From Shewanella khirikhana (GTDB taxonomy: Bacteria > Pseudomonadota > Gammaproteobacteria > Enterobacterales > Shewanellaceae), in NCBI RefSeq assembly GCF_003957745.1, contig NZ_CP020373.1, positions 2,604,001 through 2,668,000 of the forward strand: a stretch of DNA of 64,000 nt, written 5' to 3'. The translations under genes were made by a program, and so were the position numbers. Positions within the stretch are counted from its first letter, which is position 1; every line of letters begins with the position of its first letter. Shown here piece after piece: positions 52,768-61,709 of this stretch. The notes under the pieces are model-generated. The model was not told the DNA's origin, searched no databases, and saw only the letters and a list, made by a program, of their open reading frames with translations.

Positions 52768-54480
52768 ATGTTCGAAGTAACCGAAGTTTCCATTGCAACG
52801 CTTCGCGCCGCGCTCGAGTCTGGCCGCACCACAGCGGTCGAACTGGTTAAGGCGTATCTCGCCCGTATCGAGGCCTTTGATGGCCCGGACACTGCCACCA
52901 AATTAAACGCCGTCGTGGTGCACAACCCAGATGCGCTTAAAGAAGCCGAAGCCTCCGACGCGCGCCGTGCCCGCGGCGAGACCTTGGGTCCCCTCGATGG
53001 CATACCCTACACCGCCAAAGACAGCTATCTGGTGAAGGGCCTCACCGCCGCCTCCGGCAGCCCGGCCTTTAAAGATTTGGTTGCCCAGCGCGATGCCTTC
53101 ACCGTAGAGCGCCTGCGCGCCGCGGGTGCCATCTGCCTTGGCAAAACCAATATGCCACCCATGGCCAATGGCGGCATGCAGCGCGGTGTGTATGGCCGCG
53201 CCGAAAGCCCCTATAACGGCGACTACCTGACCGCACCCTTCGCCTCCGGCTCATCCAATGGCGCCGGCACCGCCACCGCAGCCAGCTTTTGCGCCTTTGG
53301 CCTTGCCGAAGAAACCTGGTCCAGCGGCCGCGGCCCTGCTTCCAACAACGGCCTGTGCGCCTACACCCCGTCCCGCGGCGTAATTTCGGTGCGCGGCAAC
53401 TGGCCACTGACCCCCACCATGGACGTGGTAGTGCCCTACGCCCGCACCATGGCCGATTTGCTGGAAGTGCTGGATGTGGTGGTTGCCGACGATGCTGATA
53501 CCCGCGGCGATCTGTGGCGCATGCAGCCCTGGGTAAGCATCCCCAAGGCCTCGGAAGTGCGCCCCGAGTCGTATCTCGCCCTCGCCGCTGGCGTCGACAG
53601 CCTCAAAGGCAAGCGCTTTGGTGTACCCAAGATGTTTATCAACAAAGATGAACTCGCCGGCACCAGCGAAAACCCGGGTATTGGCGGCCCGACCGGTCAG
53701 CGCATTCATACCCGAGACTCTGTGATTGCCCTGTGGGAGCAGGCCCGAGTGGCGCTGGAAGCCGCCGGCGCCGAAGTGATTGAAGTGGACTTCCCTCTGG
53801 TGTCCAACTGTGAAGGCGATCGTCCCGGCGCGCCAACCGTATTTAATCGCGGCATAGTCACCCCTGAGTTTTTGCATGACGAGCTGTGGGAACTCTCCGG
53901 CTGGGCCTTCGATGACTTCCTGCGTGCCAATGGTGACCCCAAGCTCAATAAGCTTGAGGACGTGGATGGACCAAAGATTTTCCCCCATGACCCGGGCACC
54001 TTGCCAAACCGCGAGGGCGACCTTGCCGCGGGTATGGATGAGTACGTCAACATGGCCAAGCGCGGCATCAAGCCGTGGAATGAAATTGCCACTGTGCCCG
54101 ACGGCCTGCGCGGGCTTGAAAAGACCCGCAAGCTTGACCTCGAAGACTGGATGGATGCGCTTAAGCTCGATGCCGTGCTCTTCCCCACCGTGGCCGATGT
54201 GGGCCCTGCCGATGCCGATGTGAACCCGGCTTCTGCCGATATCGCCTGGAGCAACGGCGTTTGGGTCGCCAATGGCAACCTCGCCATCCGACACCTCGGC
54301 GTACCCACAGTGACTGTCCCCATGGGCGTGATGGCCGATATCGGTATGCCTGTGGGTCTGACCTTTGCTGGCCGCGCCTACGATGACAATGCGCTCCTCA
54401 GTGTCGCCTCGGCATTCGAAGCCACCGGCAATAAGCGTAAAGTGCCTCCACGCACCCCGCCGCTGACACAGAAGGCCTGA
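52768..54480 (+). CDS. Amidase-signature family enzyme next to aguA
   Basis: A 570-residue amidase. The Ser-cisSer-Lys triad parts are YTAKDSYLVKGL (Lys near 77), FASGSSNGAGTATA (cis-Ser), and EETWSSGRGPASNNG (nucleophilic Ser). The last replaces the usual D-T-G-G-S-I-R with a W/S variant, so it belongs to a distinct sub-branch. The protein is longer than GatA and has an extra middle domain (about 200-420). It follows aguA by 35 bases with a GGAG site, so it is co-expressed. Chemistry allows it to hydrolyse the carbamoyl group of N-carbamoylputrescine, completing arginine-decarboxylase-type putrescine synthesis in place of AguB. This is inference from context. Confidence 0.9.
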   Translation: MFEVTEVSIATLRAALESGRTTAVELVKAYLARIEAFDGPDTATKLNAVVVHNPDALKEAEASDARRARGETLGPLDGIPYTAKDSYLVKGLTAASGSPAFKDLVAQRDAFTVERLRAAGAICLGKTNMPPMANGGMQRGVYGRAESPYNGDYLTAPFASGSSNGAGTATAASFCAFGLAEETWSSGRGPASNNGLCAYTPSRGVISVRGNWPLTPTMDVVVPYARTMADLLEVLDVVVADDADTRGDLWRMQPWVSIPKASEVRPESYLALAAGVDSLKGKRFGVPKMFINKDELAGTSENPGIGGPTGQRIHTRDSVIALWEQARVALEAAGAEVIEVDFPLVSNCEGDRPGAPTVFNRGIVTPEFLHDELWELSGWAFDDFLRANGDPKLNKLEDVDGPKIFPHDPGTLPNREGDLAAGMDEYVNMAKRGIKPWNEIATVPDGLRGLEKTRKLDLEDWMDALKLDAVLFPTVADVGPADADVNPASADIAWSNGVWVANGNLAIRHLGVPTVTVPMGVMADIGMPVGLTFAGRAYDDNALLSVASAFEATGNKRKVPPRTPPLTQKA

Positions 54481-54510
54481 TAGCCTCTGGGCAACTGACT
54501 GATAGTCAAT

Positions 54511-54540
54511 CAAAAGCCACCTTGCGGTGGCTTTTGTCTT
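54511..54540 (+). terminator. Terminator of the aguA-amidase operon
   Basis: AAAAGCCACC-TTGC-GGTGGCTTTT, a perfect 10-bp stem, about 30 bases after the amidase stop codon. Confidence 0.92.
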
Positions 54541-54632
54541 TCTACATTTTGATTCTTGATTTTTGATCCTTAATTTTTGAGTAGGGCCACAAGACCTGCC
54601 GTCAGTTCTTTGGTATAACCATGGAATAACTA

Positions 54633-54895
54633 GGGTCTGTTGGCCTTTGAAGATGGTTTTTGCAGCACTTTATCGTTGTGTTATACAAAGCAACGCGATT
54701 GTGGTGTAGTTGTTCTACATAAATGAGCGTTAATGCAGTAGAAAGCGACGACAAACGCTGCCCGAAGGGCTCGGCTAGAAGCGCTTTACTCTTTGTTGCA
54801 AGGTATTTGCTTAGGCCGCTAAGCTACACACCTTGCGTCGCGATTAAAGCGCATCTAGAACGAGCAAAATTCAACCATTAAAGGTCAACAGACCC
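54633..54895. mobile_element. Second MITE type, 263 bp, TA target duplication
   Basis: Terminal inverted repeats GGGTCTGTTGGCCTTT (left) and the complement of GGGTCTGTTGACCTTT (right), one mismatch in 16, bound a 263-bp AT-balanced element without a gene. TA dinucleotides flank it (54631-54632 and 54896-54897). The ends are unlike the IS5-type MITE copies, and the TA duplication is expected of IS630/mariner-like or IS427-like elements; family not determined. It lies between the amidase operon and a lipoprotein gene. Confidence 0.85.
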
Positions 54896-54944
54896 TAATG
54901 ACCATCAGGGTCTTAAAAGGACACCCTGCACTCAAGGAAGACCC

Positions 54945-55190
54945 ATGGCGTTAAAAACCCTGCCACTGCTACTTGCGGTACTGCTGTTGTCCGCATGCAG
55001 CGCCAATCAGGCCAGCCAGTTTGGCTGCGACTTCGTTACCGGCACCTACGAAAACAATAAAACCAATCGCGATAGCAGCAACGATAATTCCGATAGAGGT
55101 CAGGATGTCGCCGCGGGCCTCTTAACCGCCATTATCAACGGCGTGGCCGATGTTTTTTCACAAGAGGATCCCGACCAGGACTGCCTCTGA
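54945..55190 (+). CDS. Small lipoprotein
   Basis: An 81-residue lipoprotein. The lipobox LLSAC ends at Cys18. The mature part is 64 residues, acidic, with an Asn/Asp/Arg-rich hydrophilic segment (NNKTNRDSSNDNSDRG) and three further cysteines (one near the start, one penultimate). AAGGAAG precedes ATG by a short distance. No family is recognisable. It lies 26 bases before the HerA-like ATPase gene on the same strand, so both may share a transcript. Confidence 0.8.
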   Translation: MALKTLPLLLAVLLLSACSANQASQFGCDFVTGTYENNKTNRDSSNDNSDRGQDVAAGLLTAIINGVADVFSQEDPDQDCL

Positions 55191-55215
55191 ATTCGCATTA
55201 CAGGGAGAGTAGTAA

Positions 55216-56673
55216 ATGAGCCAAATTCTTCTGGGTGGTAACGGCAACAATCAGGTATTTCTCGATGCGGCCATGGCCAACCGCCACGGGCTGATAGCGG
55301 GCGCCACCGGCACAGGTAAAACCATCAGCCTGCAGGTATTGGCCGAATCCTTTGCCAATCTGGGGGTACCCTGCTTTCTGGCCGATGTAAAAGGGGATTT
55401 GAGCGGCCTTGCAGCAAGCGGTAAAGCCAACGACAAACTGCAAAGTCGCTGCCAGCAGATTGGCATGGACATGCCCGCCTTTGCCGCTTGCCCGGCGCTC
55501 TTTTGGGACATCTTCGGCAAGCTTGGCCTGGGTGCCCGCACCACCATCAGCGAGATGGGACCACTGCTGCTCTCGAGTCTGCTGGAACTTAACGACACCC
55601 AAACCGGCGTGCTGTACGGCTGTTTCGACTATGCCGACGAGCAGGGACTGTTGCTGCTCGATTTAAAAGACCTGCGCGCCCTGCTGTCGTTTATGGCCGA
55701 TAACGCCAAGAGTCTCTCGGGTCAGTACGGCAATATCAGTGCCGCGTCAGTAGGCGCCATTCAGCGCCGACTGTTGGTATTGGAAGAACAAGGGGCCGAA
55801 AACTTCTTTGCCGAACCGGCGCTGGAGCTTGCCGATTTGATGCAGACCGATTTTTCCGGCAAAGGCGTGGTCAGCATTCTCGATGTCACCACTCTTATCC
55901 ATCAGTCACCCAAACTCTACGCCACCTTCCTGTTCTGGCTGCTGTCGGAGCTGTTCGAAACCCTGCCGGAACAGGGGGACGCCGACAAGCCCAAGCTGGT
56001 GCTGTTTTTCGATGAGGCGCATCTTTTATTCGATAATGCCCCCAAGGTGCTGGTCGATAAAATTGAGCAGGTGGTACGGCTTATCCGCTCCAAGGGCGTG
56101 GGGGTGTTTTTTATCAGCCAAAGCCCGATGGACATTCCCGAAGCAATTCTTGGCCAATTGGGTTGCCGCATTCAACACGCCTTGCGCGCCTTTACCCCCA
56201 AAGATAAAAAAAGCGTAAAGGCGGTGGCCGATAACTTCCGCCCTAATCCGGCCTTCGCCACCGCCGAGGTGATAACCGAGCTGGGTACAGGCGAAGCGCT
56301 GGTGTCGGTACTGGACGCCAAAGGCAGCCCGACTCAGGTGGAGCGCATCTTGATGTGTCCACCGGCAAGCCGCATTGGGCCCCTGACTCAGGAAGAACGT
56401 ACCCAATTGCTGCAGCGCTCGCCACTTGCGAGCAAATATAAGGAGCTGGTCGACAGAGAATCGGCCTTCGAGCTGCTCTCCAAGCGCCGTGAGCAGGCCG
56501 AGCAAGAAGAGCAGCAACAAGCAGAAACACAGCAGCACACGAAGAGTGCCAAAAAGCCTGCCAAACGCAGCGACTCGGCCACTGAGACGTTTTTCAAGAG
56601 TCTGGCACGCACCTTTGGCACCAAGCTTGGTCAGAGCCTGGTGCGGGGGATTTTAGGATCGCTCAAGCGCTGA
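55216..56673 (+). CDS. HerA-like helicase/ATPase, DUF853 (YjgR type)
   Basis: A 485-residue cytoplasmic ATPase. Walker A is GATGTGKTISLQ (about 29-40), Walker B LVLFFDEAHLLF (about 258-269), and RALLSFMADNAKSL and FFISQSPMDIP are typical of the family. The C-terminal segment (about 400-470) is glutamine/glutamate/lysine rich and probably disordered. The E. coli homologue YjgR has no settled role. GGGAGAG lies 6 bases before ATG. Confidence 0.92.
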   Translation: MSQILLGGNGNNQVFLDAAMANRHGLIAGATGTGKTISLQVLAESFANLGVPCFLADVKGDLSGLAASGKANDKLQSRCQQIGMDMPAFAACPALFWDIFGKLGLGARTTISEMGPLLLSSLLELNDTQTGVLYGCFDYADEQGLLLLDLKDLRALLSFMADNAKSLSGQYGNISAASVGAIQRRLLVLEEQGAENFFAEPALELADLMQTDFSGKGVVSILDVTTLIHQSPKLYATFLFWLLSELFETLPEQGDADKPKLVLFFDEAHLLFDNAPKVLVDKIEQVVRLIRSKGVGVFFISQSPMDIPEAILGQLGCRIQHALRAFTPKDKKSVKAVADNFRPNPAFATAEVITELGTGEALVSVLDAKGSPTQVERILMCPPASRIGPLTQEERTQLLQRSPLASKYKELVDRESAFELLSKRREQAEQEEQQQAETQQHTKSAKKPAKRSDSATETFFKSLARTFGTKLGQSLVRGILGSLKR

Positions 56674-56733
56674 TTAAGTCAGGCTTCAGCAAGCATCAAT
56701 AAGCTTGGCACATCAACAATTTGAGGGTATCTG

Positions 56734-57105
56734 ATGCTGCTTGCCTGTTTTATTGCTGCCATTGCGGTTATCAAGAGTTCACTGATGGGTCTGGGTGGGC
56801 TGGCACTGATGCTGTCCCTGCTCGCCTGGGTGCTGGTGAAATCCGGAGTAACAGGGCTGACACCGGCGCTGAAGCAGCGCTTTGGCCGCTTATTTGCTCT
56901 GGGCGCCCTGCTGCATACGGCCGTGTATATGGCGCTGGTTGCCAAGCTGTTCTTTATTGAAGGTTTTGAAGATATCCCGGCCTTTTTATTAAGCCACCTG
57001 CTGCTGCATCATATTATCTGCGCCATCATCGCCGGGGTGCTGACCCTGTTTACCGTGGGGGTGTATCTGCATTACCGCGAACACAAAAAAGCACAGCCCC
57101 TGTGA
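56734..57105 (+). CDS. Four-helix membrane protein
   Basis: A 123-residue hydrophobic protein with four segments (about 2-15, 18-38, 52-72, 83-110) and a short charged C-terminus (HYREHKKAQPL). GAGG precedes the ATG by 7 bases. No family is recognised. It ends two bases before the convergent dinB stop, so the genes nearly touch. It could be co-transcribed with the HerA-like ATPase (60-bp gap). Confidence 0.75.
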   Translation: MLLACFIAAIAVIKSSLMGLGGLALMLSLLAWVLVKSGVTGLTPALKQRFGRLFALGALLHTAVYMALVAKLFFIEGFEDIPAFLLSHLLLHHIICAIIAGVLTLFTVGVYLHYREHKKAQPL

Positions 57106-57107
57106 TC

Positions 57108-58172
57108 TCATAACGCCAGCGCCAACTGGGCGCTGGTATCGGTCTCAGCTTCCTGACTCGCCAGGCCTACCGAAATCCCCACCAGACGAATACCCCGGCC
57201 TTCGGCACGTAAAAATGCCTGCGATAACAGCGACTCAAACAGCCGTACTGAAGGTTCATCGGCACGGCTTTCAATGGTGGTCTGGCGGAAATCATCAAAC
57301 TTAAGCTTCACCACCAGCTTGTTTAGCCTGCGCCCGGCGCCACTTCTGCCCAAACGGCGATTGAGCTCGGGGATCAGCGATGCCATCACCTCGCGGCATT
57401 GAGCTTCGGTATGCAGGTCTTTGGGCAGCGTGGTCTCCACCCCGACGGATTTACGCTCACGGTGAGACACTACAGCGCGCTCATCCCGGCCGTGGGCCCG
57501 CTCATACAGCACAGCACCAAACTTGCCAAAATGCTGCGCCAACATTGACGCTGGCAACTGTTGCACATCATTGCAGTTTTTAAGCCCCATGGCCGCGAGC
57601 CGCTCTTCTGTCACCTTGCCTACGCCGGGAATTTTGCCAAGGGGTAGCTGGCGAACAAAGTCCATCAGGGTATCCGGAGTGACTACATACTGGCCGTTGG
57701 GCTTGTTAAGATCAGAGGCCACCTTGGCGACAAACTTCACCGGCGCCACCCCGGCCGAGGCAGTCAGACCGGTTTCCCGCAGAATATCGCCACGGATAGC
57801 TTCGGCAATGCGGGTCGCCGAGCCCTGATAGAGGCTGCAATCGCTGACATCCAGATAGGCTTCATCCAGCGACAGCGGCTCAATCAAATCGGTGTAGCGG
57901 CCAAAGATCTCCCGGATCTGCCCCGAGACTTCCTTGTACACCTCCATACGACCCGGTCGCAAAATGAGATCCGGACACAGTTTAAGGGCGTAGGCGGTGG
58001 CCATGGCCGAGCGCACACCAAAGGCGCGGGCTTCGTAATTGCAGGTGCTGATCACCCCGCGGCGATCGCGACTGCCTCCCACAGCCATCGGCTTCCCCTT
58101 GAGTTCGGGAAAGTCCCGCATCTCCACCGCAGCGAAGTAGCAGTCCATATCGATATGTATGATTTTTCCCAT
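57108..58172 (-). CDS. dinB: DNA polymerase IV (Y-family, error-prone)
   Basis: A 354-residue translesion polymerase, near the E. coli length. The catalytic acidic residues are in IIHIDMDCYFAAVE and in SLDEAYLDVSD; YEARAFGVRSAM is the family's nucleotide-binding stretch, and the helix-hairpin-helix is IPGVGKVTEERLAAMGL. The little-finger domain follows. The C-terminus lacks the classic QLVLGL clamp motif; the last residues are TSAQLALAL, a variant. I use ATG 58172, 22 bases downstream of the SOS box; the frame to 58289 is not coding. LexA controlled. Confidence 0.96.
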   Translation of the reverse strand: MGKIIHIDMDCYFAAVEMRDFPELKGKPMAVGGSRDRRGVISTCNYEARAFGVRSAMATAYALKLCPDLILRPGRMEVYKEVSGQIREIFGRYTDLIEPLSLDEAYLDVSDCSLYQGSATRIAEAIRGDILRETGLTASAGVAPVKFVAKVASDLNKPNGQYVVTPDTLMDFVRQLPLGKIPGVGKVTEERLAAMGLKNCNDVQQLPASMLAQHFGKFGAVLYERAHGRDERAVVSHRERKSVGVETTLPKDLHTEAQCREVMASLIPELNRRLGRSGAGRRLNKLVVKLKFDDFRQTTIESRADEPSVRLFESLLSQAFLRAEGRGIRLVGISVGLASQEAETDTSAQLALAL

Positions 58173-58193
58173 TAGCGGGCCACAAAAAAAACA

Positions 58194-58209
58194 CTGTATA
58201 TAAAAACAG
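58194..58209 (-). promoter_or_regulatory. LexA (SOS) box of dinB
   Basis: CTGT-ATATAAAA-ACAG at 58194-58209 is a perfect CTGT-N8-ACAG site, embedded in an AT-rich 5' region just before the dinB start, where it would overlap the promoter. Confidence 0.93.
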
Positions 58210-58227
58210 TACCAAAAATCCGCCCAA

Positions 58228-58256
58228 CAAAAAAGCGCCCGCAGGCGCTTTTTTAA
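58228..58256 (-). terminator. Terminator of the Cache chemoreceptor gene
   Basis: AAAAAAGCGCC-CGCA-GGCGCTTTTTT is symmetric and sits 14 bases after the receptor stop; it also insulates dinB. Confidence 0.92.
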
Positions 58257-58269
58257 GGTTGGCAGCAAC

Positions 58270-60267
58270 TCAGATCCTGAACTGGCCAATGTTGCGGGAC
58301 AAGGAGCGGGTCATGCCCTCGAAAGCTCTGAGGCTGCCTGAAAGCTCCTGACTGGCAGCGTTAGACTCATCAGAAAGCCCGCGCACCGTTTCCACATTGT
58401 GGGCCACCTCGTCAGCCACCACGGCCTGCTGACCGACAGCCACAGTGATTTCAGTGGTTTGCTGCATAATCGCTTCAATAGCCTCGGTGATCTGCACCAG
58501 CGAGGTTTGTACCTGCTCGGTGAGTTCCTGACCGCGTCTGGCATCGGTCACTCCGGCCTCCATCACCGCCTCGGCACTCATGGCGCTTTGCTGCAGGGTT
58601 TGAATAATGCCCTGAATATTGGCTGTGGAATCCTGGGTGCGCGATGCCAACGTACGCACTTCATCGGCCACCACCGCAAAGCCGCGGCCCTGCTCACCGG
58701 CCCTGGCAGCTTCAATGGCTGCATTGAGTGCCAGCAGGTTGGTTTGCTCGGCAATGCTGCGAATAACGCTGAGCACTTCACCGATTTTTTCAGAGCTGCT
58801 TCTGAGCTCTTTAATTACCCCGGCCGCTTCCACCACCCGATTGGACAGTGTTTCTATCCCCTGCGTGGCCTCACTGACAATCAGCTTGCCGTCGTTGGCC
58901 TGGCTCTGGGCTCGCTCGGCAAAATCGGCGCTGCGCTGACAGTTGGCCGCCATTTCCTGACTGGTGTGAGCCATTTCAGTGGCTGCAGCAGCCACTGAGT
59001 CGATTTGCTGCTTTTGACGCGAAACCGCACCCACCGCCAGATCGCAAATCTTACGGGCCTCCACAATGCCATCATCCACATCCCGGGTCAGCTCACGGGT
59101 TTCCAGCAGCATTTGCTGCACCTTGGCGGCAAAGCGATTGAAGGCATCGGCCATCTGACCAAGCTCATCCTCACGCTCAAGCTCAATCCGGCGCGACAAA
59201 TCCCCCTCCCCTTTGGCCATGTCTTCCATAGCGCCAAGCAGCGAGCCCAGCTGTCTTCTAAGCGGCAACAGCAGCAGCCACACAGTGGCACCGACCAGCA
59301 GAATAATGCCCAGCGCCATCCAACAGGCGTTCCAGAACGCATCCCGCACCGGCGCTTCAATCACATCATGGGGCAGCATAAAGGCCAGATGCCATTTCTG
59401 CCTGGGGTAATCTCCGCCCACTTCCACAAAGGCTACCCGCTGGGCTTCACCGCGATATTCCACCTCGGCAAAACCACTGGCCTGACGGCGCATCTGCTGG
59501 CCTAAAGCGGCAAAGCCGTCACTGCCAATTTTGTCCACGTCCTGGATCAACGAGCCTGGCGGGAACGCCTGATTAAAGCCGGGGAAATACACCAGCTTGC
59601 CATCGTCCGTCATCAAAAATGCCTGTCCGGCACCACGGTATTTGATGGGTGCCAGCAGGGTTTTGCCGATGGTATCGATAAGAATATCCATGCCGCCAAT
59701 GCCAATCAGCTGACCGTCGGCACCAAATACCGGGGTTTTTACCGTGGCGGAAATGGAGCCGTCATTGGCATCTACCGCCGGATCGCCCACAAACAGGCCG
59801 CCCTTATCCAGCGCTTCCTGCCACCATGGACGCTTATTGGTGTAGTAGTTGGGGTCGCCATCGTAACGGCCGTTCAGGTCGAAATATTCGAAGGTATTGG
59901 CCGAGCCGAAAAATACCGACTTGATGTCAGCATCCCGGTCCGAGAAGAATCGAAAGTAGGCAACGATATCCTGATAATTTTTGTCGGCGCTGATCTCACT
60001 GCCGCGGGCCCGATATTGACTGAACCAGTCAGTCAGCCCAGGCTCGGCAAATACCGAATGGATAACCTGACCTTTGGCCTCAAAATAGCCTCGGATCTCG
60101 CGGCTTTTGAGTTCCATCAGCGCGTTGATATCACCGTCGATGGTCGCGCGGGTTGATTGGCTGGCATCCCGCACCAGAAAGGTGGCTACCAGTGCCAGCA
60201 ACACCGCCAAGGCACCGACCAGAGTCAGCACCAATTGCAGACTCAAAGAGCGTTTAATATGTCCCAT
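58270..60267 (-). CDS. Methyl-accepting chemotaxis protein with Cache sensor
   Basis: A 665-residue chemoreceptor. Helix 1 is at about 10-30, followed by a dCache-type periplasmic domain (about 35-275; YYTNKRPWWQEALDKGG is the characteristic Cache segment, and IGIGGMDILID the second module). Helix 2 is at about 285-305, then HAMP, and the cytoplasmic signalling domain with VIRSIAEQTNLLALNAAIEAARAG. Cache domains bind small molecules such as amino acids. ATG 60267 is chosen with AAAGGG eight bases upstream; the frame goes on for 27 codons without reason. No CheR pentapeptide. Confidence 0.93.
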   Translation of the reverse strand: MGHIKRSLSLQLVLTLVGALAVLLALVATFLVRDASQSTRATIDGDINALMELKSREIRGYFEAKGQVIHSVFAEPGLTDWFSQYRARGSEISADKNYQDIVAYFRFFSDRDADIKSVFFGSANTFEYFDLNGRYDGDPNYYTNKRPWWQEALDKGGLFVGDPAVDANDGSISATVKTPVFGADGQLIGIGGMDILIDTIGKTLLAPIKYRGAGQAFLMTDDGKLVYFPGFNQAFPPGSLIQDVDKIGSDGFAALGQQMRRQASGFAEVEYRGEAQRVAFVEVGGDYPRQKWHLAFMLPHDVIEAPVRDAFWNACWMALGIILLVGATVWLLLLPLRRQLGSLLGAMEDMAKGEGDLSRRIELEREDELGQMADAFNRFAAKVQQMLLETRELTRDVDDGIVEARKICDLAVGAVSRQKQQIDSVAAAATEMAHTSQEMAANCQRSADFAERAQSQANDGKLIVSEATQGIETLSNRVVEAAGVIKELRSSSEKIGEVLSVIRSIAEQTNLLALNAAIEAARAGEQGRGFAVVADEVRTLASRTQDSTANIQGIIQTLQQSAMSAEAVMEAGVTDARRGQELTEQVQTSLVQITEAIEAIMQQTTEITVAVGQQAVVADEVAHNVETVRGLSDESNAASQELSGSLRAFEGMTRSLSRNIGQFRI

Positions 60268-60615
60268 GAAATGACCCTTTGCACTGAGGAAGGCAATCGC
60301 AAGTTGGGTGGGTAAGCACTGACAACGAGCACGGCGCTCGACAGTCACGGCACTCCCACGGGCCCTGGTGGCCTTCCCTTATTCTAAGTGGGCAAAATAG
60401 CAGTCAAATCTAGCAACAATCGCCAGCGCATAACAGCAAATAATCAATGAAATTAGCTAAATAAGCGACAACAGCGGCCGCTTTGGCCGCTGTTGGTTTG
60501 ATATGCTGCATTCAATTACAAATGCCAGCAGCTTTCTCCATAGCCAGTGAATTACCCGGAAAAAGCGAGGAGTAAACTGCGTGGGCGCAGAATAACCTTA
60601 AATAATGAGTGACAA
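60268..60615. other. Gene-free stretch with a GC-rich hairpin
   Basis: 348 bases without a gene. A perfect 11-bp hairpin CAACAGCGGCC-GCTTT-GGCCGCTGTTG lies at 60469-60495; on the minus strand it is followed by TCGCTTATTT, so it may be the bacterioferritin operon's terminator, although the U-run is poor. The part next to 60268 holds the chemoreceptor ribosome binding site. Confidence 0.55.
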
Positions 60616-61083
60616 CTACATCTTGGATTGCAGGTAGTTCTGCAGCCCTATCTTGCCTATCAGCCCCAACTGTTTTTCAAGCCAGTAGAGATGGTCATCT
60701 TCGGTTTCTTCCAGTAGCTGCTCCAGCAGCTCTCGGCTGACGTAGTCACCTTTGGCCTCGCACAGGGCGATGGCGCTTTTAAGATTGCCCGCCACCTTGT
60801 ACTCATACGCCAAATCGTTTTTCAGCATCTCTTCGACGTTGCTGCCGATATTAAGCTTTTCACGACTGGCAACATCGGGGGTGCCTTCCAGAAACAGAAT
60901 ACGTGACACCAACTTGGCCGCGTGCTCGCGCTCATCGTCGGATTCATGGGCGATACGCTCATAAAGCTCGTTCAGCCCCCAGTCTTCGTACATGCGCGCA
61001 TGGACAAAGTATTGATCCATTGCGGATAACTCACCGGTGAGCAAGCTGTTGAGTACGTCTATGACTTCCTGATTACCTTTCAT
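60616..61083 (-). CDS. Bacterioferritin subunit, ferroxidase type without haem Met
   Basis: A 155-residue four-helix ferritin. All ferroxidase ligands are present by E. coli numbering: Glu18, Glu51, His54, Glu94 and the E-x-x-H pair near 128-131 (EDDH). The haem-ligand position 52, normally Met, is Arg (DDEREHA). AAGGAGG five bases before ATG 61083 overlaps the end of the upstream gene. Together with the adjacent subunit it should form a mixed 24-mer that stores iron. Eleven bases separate it from that gene. Confidence 0.93.
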   Translation of the reverse strand: MKGNQEVIDVLNSLLTGELSAMDQYFVHARMYEDWGLNELYERIAHESDDEREHAAKLVSRILFLEGTPDVASREKLNIGSNVEEMLKNDLAYEYKVAGNLKSAIALCEAKGDYVSRELLEQLLEETEDDHLYWLEKQLGLIGKIGLQNYLQSKM

Positions 61084-61094
61084 ATTGCCCTCCT

Positions 61095-61565
61095 TCAATC
61101 GTCCATTTGCGCCTGGAGATAATTCTGTATGCCGGTCAGACGGATAAGCTCAAACTGAGACTCAAGCCAGTCCAGATGCTCTTCTTCGTCTTCGAGGATC
61201 TCTTCCAGAATGTCACGGCTGACATAGTCCTGTGAGGCTTCACAGTCGGCAATGGCAGCGCGCAGCAGCGGCAACTGTTCTTCCAGCATGGTTTTGTCGC
61301 AGCCGAGCATCTCTTCTGAGTGCTCACCGATACGCAGCTTGCCGAGCGCCTGCAAATTGGGCAAACCTTCGAGGAACAAAATCCGCTCGATAAGCTTGTC
61401 GGCATGCTTCATGTCTTCGATGGATTTTTTGTAGTCTTTGCTGTTGAGCTTTTCCAGCCCCCAGTTTTTGAACATGCGGGCATGGAGAAAATACTGGTTG
61501 ATGGCGGTAAGCTCGGCGGTCAACACCTTGTTGAGATGGCTTACCACGTTGGCATGGCCTTTCAT
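61095..61565 (-). CDS. bfr: Bacterioferritin subunit, haem-binding with damaged ferroxidase site
   Basis: A 156-residue bacterioferritin. It keeps Met52 (SIEDMKHAD), the haem ligand, but position 51 is Asp rather than Glu, and position 94 is Leu (CDKTMLEE). The E-x-x-H pair (EEEH) is kept. Thus its di-iron centre is probably impaired while its haem site is whole. It is the first gene of a two-gene operon with the ferroxidase-type subunit, an arrangement known from other proteobacteria with two-subunit bacterioferritins. A Fur-like site lies about 110 bases upstream. Confidence 0.93.
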   Translation of the reverse strand: MKGHANVVSHLNKVLTAELTAINQYFLHARMFKNWGLEKLNSKDYKKSIEDMKHADKLIERILFLEGLPNLQALGKLRIGEHSEEMLGCDKTMLEEQLPLLRAAIADCEASQDYVSRDILEEILEDEEEHLDWLESQFELIRLTGIQNYLQAQMDD

Positions 61566-61672
61566 AAGCAGTCGTCCCAGGTTGATGAAAGTTTGATCTA
61601 TATCAATATTCAAACCTAGTACAACTGGGAGATTGAATCAACTTTTTCTTTAATATCAATCACATACTAAAG

Positions 61673-61689
61673 GCAATCATTCTCATTGC
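61673..61689 (-). promoter_or_regulatory. Fur-like box upstream of the bacterioferritin operon
   Basis: On the minus strand GCAATGAGAATGATTGC is a dyad that matches the Fur consensus AATGATAATCATTATC at about three quarters of positions. It lies 108 bases before the bfr start. Iron control of bfr is expected biologically. Confidence 0.6.
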
Positions 61690-61709
61690 GTTTATGCTTT
61701 AGCCCCTTG

